In this document: positions 1 through 6,820 of the stretch, one piece after another | Layout of the letters: each line of letters opens with the position of its first letter | Numbering within the stretch: the first letter of the stretch is position 1 | Origin: Candidatus Zixiibacteriota bacterium | GTDB lineage: Bacteria > Zixibacteria > MSB-5A5 > GN15 > JACZUZ01 | Direction: 5' to 3' | Assembly (NCBI GenBank): GCA_022563625.1 | Contig: JADFNA010000048.1 | Location: 1 to 9,044 of the forward strand | DNA length: 9,044 nt | The notes under the pieces: model-generated | The model's database searches: none | Told to the model about the DNA's origin: nothing | What the model saw: the letters and a program-made list of their open reading frames with translations, nothing else | Made by a program: the position numbers and the translations under genes

Positions 1-240
1 CATCTCTCCATTCATCCGGGCGATCGCGCCGGACACTATGTTGTACTGGTAGGCCAATCCTCCGAAACTCAATAGTGTGAGAAACGGGTGGACGAGGTTT
101 GCACTTGGAACACCGACGTGTCGGATCAACCACGGAGTGATCGCCATTTCGATTGCGATCTCGATTACGTTGGTGGCCGCAAGAAAGAGGCCGATGAACC
201 GCGCCAGGTCCGCGGGATCCGGAAAGCGCTGCGCGAACCA
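1..240 (-). CDS. Partial polytopic membrane protein (possible MFS or nucleotide-exchange-like transporter fragment)
   Basis: Reading leftward from 240, in the frame one base off that of the aminopeptidase, 80 codons run without a stop to the window edge. They give a coherent membrane-protein sequence beginning WFAQRFPDPADLARFIGLF. Two hydrophobic stretches are visible, at about residues 13-37 and 48-70 of this fragment, joined by a short basic loop (LIRHVGVP). The piece ends in a polar GAIARMNGEM. The style resembles the C-terminal half of MFS or ATP/ADP-exchange-like transporters found in many bacteria, but this is recollection of family style, so no substrate is assigned. An ATG lies in this frame at 258, but it sits inside aminopeptidase coding sequence and is probably fortuitous. 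The fragment therefore probably lacks its true N-terminus, and its C-terminus is beyond the window. It could also be an unrelated membrane domain. The coding call is fairly firm; the family is weak. Confidence 0.5.
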
Positions 241-2077
241 CGTTCGGGTTCTCGTCATTGGCGAACATGCGAACGGCCTTGAGATAATCACCGCCGCTGA
301 TCTTTCCGGCGTCAAGCAAAGCCGACAGGTTACCCAGATAACCAATCCGCTCCCTCGGGGTCAGGTTTTTCGGCGCCGTTTCAGCGATTTTCGCCAGCAT
401 GTCCGGCGCAACATTCCAGCGGTAATAGCCGGTGAATCCGGCGTTTGGCATGGCCCACTGGATGTCACCATCGGCTTCAAGAGTAATCGTCTGTGATTTC
501 TCCCTCAAAACAGTCGACTGCGTACGGACATTGGAGCCGTCGAAATACTTCAGCTCAATCGGAATTGTCCAATTGTCTGATTCCGGTAATGTAATACCAT
601 AGTTCGCAAAACGCGACTGGGTCAGTGTCACGGCGCCATCCATGCCCATCTGCACGTCCACCATCGGCACACCAGCTTGCAAAATAAAAGTCCCCATCGC
701 GGTGTTCACATCTATCCCCGAGGCGTGTGAAAGCGCGCTGAAGAGATCTTCAGCGGTGGCATTGCCGAATTTGTTTGCCTCTACGTATTCCAGCACACCA
801 TTTCGGAAATTTTCCTCTCCCAGCCAGTTTTCAAACATGCCAAGGACCGCATGGCCTTTCCGATAAATGGCGCCGATGTTGCGTGTCAGCTCTTCTTCAT
901 CTTCGACCTGGCGGCGTATCGCCTCGGACGACGGACGGGAGTCGCCGACCATCACACCGGAGGCCGAACGCGCGTTTCGAACTTTGACCTGATACTGCGG
1001 ATACACTTGGTCGGTAATCTTGTTGCCCATCCAGGTGGCGAAAGATTCATTCAGCCACAGATCGTCCCACCACTCCATAGTCACCAGATTGCCGAACCAC
1101 ATATGCGCCAGTTCATGGGCCGTGACGCTTGCCAATCGGAATTTCTGTGAGACGCTGGCCTTTTTCGGATCAAGCAGCAAAAGTGTTTCACGGTAGGTCA
1201 CCGCGCCGACATTTTCCATCGCGCCCGCCCAGAACTCCGGGACAGCGATCAGATCAAGCTTTTTGAATGGATACTTGCTGTTGAAATACTTTTCCAGCGC
1301 CGCCAGAATCGGCGGAGTTGAGGCGACCGCCTCGGCGGTCATATCAGATTTTCCAGCGACCGTCACCACCCGCCCCGGAATCGACATTCCCGGAATCTCG
1401 GTGTACTCGAGAGTTCCAGTGGCGAGCGCCAGGAGATAGCTGGGCAGAGGCGGGGTCTTTTCAAAAGTAACGGTTTTCCAGCCGTCGCTTGTTTTTTCGC
1501 TGATAAACGGCGTGTTGCTTATTGCTTCATGCCCCTCAGGCACAATCAGTGTCATCTGATATGGGATTTTGAATGACGGCTCATCGAAGCAGGGAAACGC
1601 CTCGCGGGCTTCATTTGATTCGAATTGGGTGAAACTGTAGCCATTGCCGTCAACTTCCAGCCGATAGAGGCTGTTGGCTTTGGTATTGAAGTCATTGGCG
1701 AAAGTAATTTCCAGACGATAATTTCCCGGGGACAGTTCTTTGTTGGCTTTGATGGTGATCCGATCTGGACTGTCACTGTCCTTGCCCTCGAGCGCGAATG
1801 AATGCGCGATCTCTCCGCCCCGGCCGCGCAAGGTAGTGGTCTTGATGTCCAGCCCCTCGGAATGGAGTTGAAACGAGCTCGTTGCGCTGGCCACATTGAG
1901 GTCAATCGCCACATAGCCGGTATAGTCCGCCAGTCCGGCATCCAGTTTCAGGTTTATTGTCTGGAATGTCGGGGATACTTGGCCGCCCAGACGGGCCGCT
2001 TGCGTTGTCAGCGCGGTGATCGCTGAGATCGCCAGCGCGATTGTCAATACGTTGTTAAACAGACGGAAGAGTCTCAT
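236..2077 (-). CDS. M1 family zinc aminopeptidase, exported, C-terminally broken
   Basis: Zinc metallopeptidase that removes N-terminal amino acids from peptides, probably in the periplasm or at the cell surface. The ATG at 2077 is preceded by AAGGAG (2088-2093) with a 10-base gap. It opens a signal peptide: basic MRLFR, a hydrophobic core, and likely cleavage near TTQA|A at about residue 27. An N-terminal beta domain follows. The catalytic domain has GAMEN at residues 285-289, the zinc motif HELAH at 321-325 with the third ligand E344 exactly 18 residues later (WLNESFATW), and the catalytic Tyr405 (IYRKGH). The start of the ERAP1_C-type helical domain is recognisable (GYYRWN, then ERIGYL). 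At about residue 613 (ENPNVVR) the homology-like sequence ends. The same frame stays open to the window edge but turns into arginine-rich shadow sequence, while the neighbouring frame becomes a membrane protein. Family members usually run to about 850 residues, so roughly 240 C-terminal residues are missing. The family call is secure; the cause of the break is not known. Confidence 0.9.
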
Positions 2078-2245
2078 GTGTCACTCACTCCTTAGAATGG
2101 GTTTGTGTTGAAGTTGATGGTTTCAGAATTCATAGTCTGGTGTACGCCAACTGAGAGCCGGTTGTTCCCTGGCTGTTTTGATTATCCAGAGTAAAGAGAC
2201 CCTGATTCGTGGCTGATTTACCACCGCGAATTGCCCAACAATGCG

Positions 2246-2273
2246 AAAAAAACTGGCTCCTGGCAAGGGGCCA
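2246..2273 (-). terminator. Intrinsic terminator downstream of the NadR-like kinase
   Basis: On the minus strand, about 22 bases after the kinase stop codon, the sequence forms TGGC-C-CCT, loop TGCC, AGG-A-GCCA (2273 down to 2254). That is a 4+3 bp stem with one internal mismatch. It is followed by a G and seven consecutive T (2252-2246). The position, stem and T-run fit a Rho-independent terminator. It would separate the kinase transcript from the aminopeptidase gene that starts about 170 bases further on, implying that the latter has its own promoter. The stem is short, so efficiency is uncertain. Confidence 0.55.
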
Positions 2274-2295
2274 CAGGGCGGCGCAAAGTCGGTTA

Positions 2296-2862
2296 TCAGT
2301 CCTCACTCACAATTGCCGCGATCTTCTCATACACAGTTGCCACACTTTTATCCAGGTCTATGTTCTCAATATGGTGATGCCCATCGGGGGCGACCCGCGC
2401 GAAATGTTTCGCCAGGAATAAATAGACCTCTTCTTCGGTGTTGCGGAAGCCATCTTCCAAATCGCGGGTCTTCCAGTCCTCAAGCGGGACGGTGATATGG
2501 AAAAACAGTTGATAGGTGTGTTTCCAGGAATCGACGATTCCGCTCAGGAGCCGGTCCTGGTCCTCGGTCATGCCCTTGTTGGCTTTGACCAGTTCCTTGT
2601 AGACGGCTATGTCTGTGATCGGCCGGTCCACCAGGACAATCTCGGCCTGTTCAGCCAGGTCGGTCTCGCGCATGATGGTATGAGAGGAAATCCAAAGCTG
2701 GGTGTTGAATGTCGATTCCCGGTCGGCCGGATAGGGGCATTCGCGGATTAACTCCGGCAGGGTCTCCACATTTTTCCCCTCAGCCTCCAGCCGTGTGCGG
2801 ACAGATTCGAGGATAGTGGTTTTGCCGACACCCTGCGCGCCGGTGAAAGCGACTTTTATCAT
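2296..2862 (-). CDS. Small P-loop kinase/ATPase, NadR-like AAA_28 type
   Basis: A 188-residue cytoplasmic P-loop protein. Walker A is GAQGVGKT at residues 8-15. A Walker-B-like strand ending in an aspartate, IVLVDRP, lies at about 75-81. A lid-like acidic/basic stretch (RDLEDGFR) lies at 133-140. The order and style match AAA_28 proteins, the group that includes the nicotinamide riboside kinase domain of NadR and related small-molecule or nucleoside kinases. No NMN adenylyltransferase or DNA-binding domain is attached, so this is a stand-alone module and the phosphorylated substrate cannot be named. I chose the ATG at 2862 (MIKVAFTG) because it starts directly at the first beta strand and has GGAAAG eight bases upstream. 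The frame is open to an ATG at 2943, but the extra 27 residues (MGCAARSSMAPEPHK...) are not family-like and would overlap the candidate promoter. The gene is transcribed alone, divergent from the dehydrogenase. Confidence 0.8.
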   Translation of the reverse strand: MIKVAFTGAQGVGKTTILESVRTRLEAEGKNVETLPELIRECPYPADRESTFNTQLWISSHTIMRETDLAEQAEIVLVDRPITDIAVYKELVKANKGMTEDQDRLLSGIVDSWKHTYQLFFHITVPLEDWKTRDLEDGFRNTEEEVYLFLAKHFARVAPDGHHHIENIDLDKSVATVYEKIAAIVSED

Positions 2863-2941
2863 ATGCAAATCTTTCCGTTCATATACATCCAACTGTTGTT
2901 TGTGGGGCTCTGGCGCCATGGAACTGCGGGCCGCGCAGCCC

Positions 2942-2969
2942 AAGATACCAGAATTTAAACCTGGCGCAA
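2942..2969 (-). promoter_or_regulatory. Candidate sigma70-type promoter for the kinase gene
   Basis: On the minus strand TTGCGC (2969-2964) and TATCTT (2947-2942) are separated by 16 bases. Transcription would start near 2935, leaving a leader of about 70 bases before the ATG at 2862. This agrees with the shorter start chosen for the kinase. It is a consensus match by eye only. Confidence 0.3.
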
Positions 2970-2983
2970 ATCTTGTTTGGCTC

Positions 2984-3012
2984 TTGCCGGGAAAGCGCCG
3001 GTTGTGTATCCT
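2984..3012 (+). promoter_or_regulatory. Candidate sigma70-type promoter for the SDR gene
   Basis: TTGCCG (2984-2989) and TATCCT (3007-3012) are spaced by 17 bases, the preferred distance. This predicts a start near 3019 and a leader of about 35 bases before the ATG at 3054. The -10 element lies inside a perfect inverted repeat (3002-3022), which would make it a repressible promoter. It is a consensus match by eye. Confidence 0.35.
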
Positions 3013-3022
3013 GAGTACACAA
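3002..3022. promoter_or_regulatory. Perfect 7-bp inverted repeat, candidate operator
   Basis: TTGTGTA (3002-3008) and TACACAA (3016-3022) are exact reverse complements separated by 7 bases. The half-site centres are 14 bases apart. The repeat covers the candidate -10 of the dehydrogenase promoter and lies in the only divergent intergenic region of the window. It is not followed by a T-run, so it is unlikely to be a terminator. A dimeric repressor site is the natural reading, but no regulator gene is visible nearby to pair with it. Confidence 0.4.
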
Positions 3023-3053
3023 TAGCGAAGAGAGGTACAGGGCTGAATTATTT

Positions 3054-3830
3054 ATGACAGATTTATGGAAATTGAACGGAAAACGCGCGTTGGTTACCGG
3101 CGGAACAAAAGGCATCGGCAAAGCTATCGCCGAGCAGCTGCTGTCACTTGGCGCGGCAGTCACAATTGTGGCGCGCACGCAAGTTGACATTGACGCTTGT
3201 GTGGACACGTGGGTAAGTGACGGCCGGAGTGTTGGTGGAATCTGCGCTGATGTTTCACTTGCTGAGGGCCGTAAGAAAATTGTCGAAGCGATTACCCGCC
3301 AGTCAGAATCACTTGACATACTAATCAATAATGTCGGCATGAACATACGCAAACAGCCGGAGGATTACACGGCCGGGGAAACCGAGCGGATATTTCAAAC
3401 AAACATGACTTCAGTTTTTGACATGTGCCAGCAAACTTACGGGCTTCTCAAGAAATCTGAAACGGCCAGCATTGTGAACATCAGTTCTGTGGCAGGGCTG
3501 GCGCATATGAGCTCAGGCGCTCCGTACGCCATGAGCAAAGCCGCGTTGAATCAACTTACGCGCAACCTCGCGGTGGACTGGGCCAAAGACGGAATCCGTG
3601 TTAACGCAGTTGCGCCCTGGTATATCAACACCCCCCTGGCGGCCCCGGTTTTTTCTGATAGAGACAAATATGAGTCAATTATCAAACACACGCCGCTCAG
3701 GAGAATCGGCGAGCCGCATGAGGTGGCCTCACTGGCGGCCTATTTGTGCCTACCCTGCGCGTCATACATTACCGGACAGACTATCGCAGTTGATGGCGGC
3801 TATATGGCCTGCGGCTGGCAGTACCCGTGA
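3054..3830 (+). CDS. Short-chain dehydrogenase/reductase, tropinone-reductase-like
   Basis: A 258-residue classical SDR, the usual full length, predicted to be a cytoplasmic NAD(P)-dependent oxidoreductase acting on a carbonyl/alcohol pair. The Rossmann glycine motif TGGTKGIG is at residues 15-22. The structural NNVG (variant of NNAG) is at 92-95. The catalytic tetrad is N117, S145 (NISSVAG), Y158 and K162 (YAMSK). The C-terminal part carries VNAVAPW, GEPHEV and the SYITGQTIAVDGG motif. W5-L7 at the N-terminus, NNVG, APWYINTPL and LCLPCASYITGQ are characteristic of the tropinone-reductase-like SDR group, which in bacteria has no tropane role; the natural substrate is unknown. K19 and R41 after the second strand suggest NADPH preference. 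It is a single plus-strand gene, convergent with the catabolic operon (31 bases between stops), with only a weak AGGG at 3039-3042 as ribosome site. Confidence 0.88.
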   Translation: MTDLWKLNGKRALVTGGTKGIGKAIAEQLLSLGAAVTIVARTQVDIDACVDTWVSDGRSVGGICADVSLAEGRKKIVEAITRQSESLDILINNVGMNIRKQPEDYTAGETERIFQTNMTSVFDMCQQTYGLLKKSETASIVNISSVAGLAHMSSGAPYAMSKAALNQLTRNLAVDWAKDGIRVNAVAPWYINTPLAAPVFSDRDKYESIIKHTPLRRIGEPHEVASLAAYLCLPCASYITGQTIAVDGGYMACGWQYP

Positions 3831-3861
3831 TGAAATTATTCTGATAAGATGAACGTGTATT

Positions 3862-5802
3862 TCAGGCTAGCTCCGGGATGTCTTTGTATTCATCAAGAGC
3901 TTCGGGGTTTGAGAGCGCTTCGCGGTTAGTGACCTGTTGCCCGTGAATCATGCGCGTCACGGCAATTTCTACTTTCTTGCCGCTGATTGTCCGAGGAATG
4001 TCTTTGACCTGCAGTATCAGTGGCGGAACGTGCCGGGCTGTGGCGCTTTTTCGTATCGCTGATTTTATTTTACCGATGAGTTTTTCGTCAAGTTTCAGTC
4101 CGTTTCGGAGGACAACAAACAGAACAATCCTGAGGTCACCTTTCCACTTTTGACCAACAACCACACTGTCTGTGACCTGATCAAGCGCTTCAACCGGGCC
4201 ATATATTTCGGCTGTGCCGATTCGCACTCCGCCGGGATTTAGCGTGGCGTCTGAGCGGCCATAGACAATCACGCCGTCGTGCTCGGTGATTTTGATAAAA
4301 TCACCGTGACACCAGATTCCCGGATATTTTTCAAAGTAGGCCGCGCGGTATTTTGAGCCGTCCGGATCATTCCAGAATGAGACGGGCATCGAAGGAAACG
4401 GCGCTGAGCATACTAACTCGCCGATTTCACCGCTGACGCTTTTACCGTGTTCATCAAATGTTTCAACTTTCATTCCCAGGCCGCGCGATTGAATTTCTTC
4501 GCTGTAAACCGGTAATACCGGATTGCCCAGCATAAAACATGACACGATGTCAGTTCCGCCGGAAATAGAAGATAGCTGCAGATCAGATTTTACCTTATCG
4601 TATACCCAGCGGAAATTTTCTGCGGATAATGGTGAACCGGTGGACAGGATTGTTTTAAGTGAGGACATGTCATGGGATTTGCCCGGTTCGAGACCCTGTT
4701 TTTGGCAGATTGACAGAAATTTCGGACTTGTGCCAAAAACAGTGACCTTTTCCTGTTCGATAGCCCTCCAGAAAGTCTCAAGCGAGGGATACCCGGGCGA
4801 CCCGTCATACAGAAATATCGTAGCGCCGATTTGCAGTCCACTGACCAGCCAGTTCCACATCATCCAGCCGCAAGTGGTATAATAAAACAGCACATCATCG
4901 CGTGACATGTCTGTATGCAGCGCCTGCTCTTTCCAGTGTTGCAGCAAGGTTCCCCCGGCGCCGTGCACAATGCATTTTGGCTTGCCGGTTGTGCCGGAGG
5001 AATACATGATATACACCGGCTGGTCAAACGGCGCCTGATGAAACGTCATTTCTGTCTCGCGCCCCTCAAGCAGTGATTCCCACGGCAGGGCTGAGTCATT
5101 GATATCGGGAAAACCTGTCTCGACAACGTTGATCACTATTACTTTTTCCACTGAGCCTATTGATTCACGGAGTTTTGAGATTCTATCGCGCAGGCCAAAC
5201 ACTTTGCCCTGATACCTGTAGCCATCAGCGACGATCAAAATCTTCGGCTCGATCTGTCCGAACCGGTCATACACGCCCTGTGCGCCAAAATCCGGAGAGC
5301 AAGACGACCAGAGCGCTCCCAGCGAAGTTGTGGCCAGCATGGCGATGACTGTTTCCGGTATATTCGGCAGATACCCGACCACGCGGTCGCCAGCTTCCAC
5401 TCCGAGTCGTTTGAGTCCGGCCGCACAGGCGGCGACTTTTTGATACAGCTCTCGATAGTTTAGATACTCAGGCGGCGAATCCTCACGCCAGTGGACAATG
5501 GCCGGCCTGTCATCTCGATAACGCAGCAGATTCTCAGCGAAGTTTAACCGGGCGCCCTCGAACCATCTTGCGCCGGGCATGACATGCTCCGAAAGCACGG
5601 ACGTATATCTTGCCGAACAAATGAGTCCGGATGTTTCAAACAATTCCGGCCAGAACTCTTCAATGTTGTCCACCGACCACTGATAGAGGTCGTGATAGCG
5701 GGAGAACTCTTGATTAAATTTATCATTCACCTGGCGCATAAAGCGCATCATGTTGGAATTCTCGATTCGCTCGTCGGATGGAACCCAGAGTGGTTGAGAC
5801 AT
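3862..5802 (-). CDS. Acetoacetyl-CoA synthetase (acetoacetate-CoA ligase)
   Basis: Activates acetoacetate with ATP and CoA to acetoacetyl-CoA, releasing AMP and pyrophosphate. This 646-residue adenylate-forming enzyme is near the usual AACS length of about 650-670. An ACAS_N-type region (LWVPSDERI, then FWPELFETS) precedes the AMP-binding core. Visible core motifs are YSSGTTGKPK at 267-276, followed by the AACS-like CIVHGAGGTL; GGTDI at 415-419, where other family members have YGxTE; the hinge-type YGRSD at 514-518; and DIPRTISGK with the catalytic lysine at K609. The ATG at 5802 (MSQPLW) is preferred: the frame is open further upstream, but an earlier start would overlap the preceding gene and add a non-family arginine/cysteine-rich stretch. 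The ribosome site is weak (CCGGAAA). It is the last gene of the operon, 23 bases after the flavin-reductase-like gene. Placed after fumarylacetoacetase, it would consume the acetoacetate made by tyrosine breakdown, though it could also serve ketone-body or polyhydroxybutyrate-derived acetoacetate. Confidence 0.93.
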   Translation of the reverse strand: MSQPLWVPSDERIENSNMMRFMRQVNDKFNQEFSRYHDLYQWSVDNIEEFWPELFETSGLICSARYTSVLSEHVMPGARWFEGARLNFAENLLRYRDDRPAIVHWREDSPPEYLNYRELYQKVAACAAGLKRLGVEAGDRVVGYLPNIPETVIAMLATTSLGALWSSCSPDFGAQGVYDRFGQIEPKILIVADGYRYQGKVFGLRDRISKLRESIGSVEKVIVINVVETGFPDINDSALPWESLLEGRETEMTFHQAPFDQPVYIMYSSGTTGKPKCIVHGAGGTLLQHWKEQALHTDMSRDDVLFYYTTCGWMMWNWLVSGLQIGATIFLYDGSPGYPSLETFWRAIEQEKVTVFGTSPKFLSICQKQGLEPGKSHDMSSLKTILSTGSPLSAENFRWVYDKVKSDLQLSSISGGTDIVSCFMLGNPVLPVYSEEIQSRGLGMKVETFDEHGKSVSGEIGELVCSAPFPSMPVSFWNDPDGSKYRAAYFEKYPGIWCHGDFIKITEHDGVIVYGRSDATLNPGGVRIGTAEIYGPVEALDQVTDSVVVGQKWKGDLRIVLFVVLRNGLKLDEKLIGKIKSAIRKSATARHVPPLILQVKDIPRTISGKKVEIAVTRMIHGQQVTNREALSNPEALDEYKDIPELA

Positions 5803-5825
5803 TATGTTTCCGGTTGATGAACAAA

Positions 5826-6794
5826 TCAAAGTGATGCGCGCCGCGCATACAGCGCCACATTCCAGGCAAACTCGGTGTCGCCGGCGCTTTCCAGCGCGCA
5901 ATGCGCGGCCAGTTCATACAGCCGCGTTATGTCCGAGTGGTTCTGGCCATCAAGCGCGCGGGCGGTCCCCAGCGCCTGCTTGTAATCCAGATTATCCAGG
6001 AAGCGATAAAATGATTCTTCGCTGGCGCCCGAGGGCTGCGGAACCGCTTCGACAGCAGCGCAGGCGTCGGCAAGATTCGGGACCGATTCCTCTCCGGCCA
6101 GCTGCGCCAGGTCGTTGCCGGTCAGAGTTGGAGAACTTTTGATACACTCGGGTAGGCCGTCAAAGCCCATCGGAGATTTCCCCGGCCTGGGTATACGAAA
6201 CACGGCCGCTCCGCTGGCGCGGCAATAGAAGGCGCCGCTCATGCGCGCCACTAAATCCAGTCTGTCGGGTTGCATCACACCTTTATCAAACATATTCTCA
6301 TCGATATGAAAACGCAACACTTCGCACAGCGCCAGATTTCCCGCTGCGCCTCCGGTACCCAGCGAAATCATCCTCTCAAGTTTACATTCCATCTGATACG
6401 GAGACTCCTTCACGCGCGGCGGTTTGACTACCTCTGATTCAATCGGGGTCAGTCCGCTCTTAACAAATTCATCAACTTCTGAATCATATTCAGCCGAAGC
6501 CAGATTAACCTGCTGAGACATGTCATAGGTCACCGCCTGTATGACACACTCTTTTGTTTCGAGCAGGTTTGTGTAAGTGTCTTTGACCGTTGAATCACGC
6601 AGACGGCGGGAAGGAGAAAAGACAACCAGCGGCGGGTTGGCCGAAAAAGCATTGAAGAAAGAAAACGGCGCAAGGTTTCGGGCGCCGGATGAAGACACCG
6701 TTGAGACAAGAGCGATCGGCCGCGGGGCGGCGCCGCCCAGAAGATAACCGTGTATGTCTTTTATCGGCGCCTGCTTTGGATCTACACTTAACAT
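5826..6794 (-). CDS. Flavin-reductase-like FMN-binding split-barrel protein with C-terminal extension
   Basis: A 322-residue soluble protein. Residues about 15-195 form a flavin_reduct (DIM6/NTAB) domain: GGAAPRPIALVSTV at 20-33, the FMN-site-like NLAPFSFFNAFS at 40-51 followed by PPLVVFS, KDTYTNLLE at 71-79, and LCEVLRFHID near 156-165. Family members with this domain bind FMN and act as NAD(P)H:flavin reductases or as flavoenzymes of unclear activity. Beyond about residue 210 lies an alanine-rich, probably helical segment of some 110 residues that is not part of the basic domain. I recognise no motif in it. The ATG at 6794 has AGGTTGAG upstream and lies 26 bases after the fumarylacetoacetase stop, so the two are co-transcribed. 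Its context implies a role in aromatic amino-acid catabolism, perhaps flavin supply or an auxiliary redox step, but no step of the standard homogentisate route needs it. The domain call is good; the function is unknown. Confidence 0.85.
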   Translation of the reverse strand: MLSVDPKQAPIKDIHGYLLGGAAPRPIALVSTVSSSGARNLAPFSFFNAFSANPPLVVFSPSRRLRDSTVKDTYTNLLETKECVIQAVTYDMSQQVNLASAEYDSEVDEFVKSGLTPIESEVVKPPRVKESPYQMECKLERMISLGTGGAAGNLALCEVLRFHIDENMFDKGVMQPDRLDLVARMSGAFYCRASGAAVFRIPRPGKSPMGFDGLPECIKSSPTLTGNDLAQLAGEESVPNLADACAAVEAVPQPSGASEESFYRFLDNLDYKQALGTARALDGQNHSDITRLYELAAHCALESAGDTEFAWNVALYARRASL

Positions 6795-6820
6795 GCAACG
6801 CTCAACCTAAACATGGCCGC

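Noticed and set aside
215..220. GGATCC (a BamHI site) close to the aminopeptidase/membrane-protein junction, suggesting a cloning artefact
   Set aside because: It lies about 20 bases inside the membrane-protein reading, where it encodes an ordinary PDP stretch, so the break does not coincide with it.
77..1150. Several open frames on the plus strand opposite the aminopeptidase
   Set aside because: They give low-complexity arginine/histidine-rich translations, overlap one another, and lie antisense to a clearly conserved M1 peptidase reading.
2181..2186. GATAAT on the minus strand as a -10 element for the aminopeptidase
   Set aside because: The bases 17 upstream (CGAATC) do not resemble a -35 element, and no other convincing pair was found in the spacer.
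2863..2943. Longer kinase start at 2943 adding 27 residues
   Set aside because: The added residues are not family-like, there is a ribosome site before the ATG at 2862, and the longer start would lie on top of the candidate -10 element.
2879..3352. Minus-strand open frame of 157 codons across the divergent spacer and the 5' part of the dehydrogenase
   Set aside because: It is antisense to a well-supported SDR, has shadow-type composition and no recognisable motif.
3831..3861. Bidirectional terminator between the convergent dehydrogenase and acetoacetyl-CoA synthetase genes
   Set aside because: The 31-base gap contains no GC-rich hairpin and no T-run in either direction.
5803..5901. Longer start for acetoacetyl-CoA synthetase at 5901
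   Set aside because: It would overlap the end of the flavin-reductase-like gene by about 76 bases and add a cysteine/arginine-rich stretch unlike the family N-terminus; the ATG at 5802 gives the expected length.
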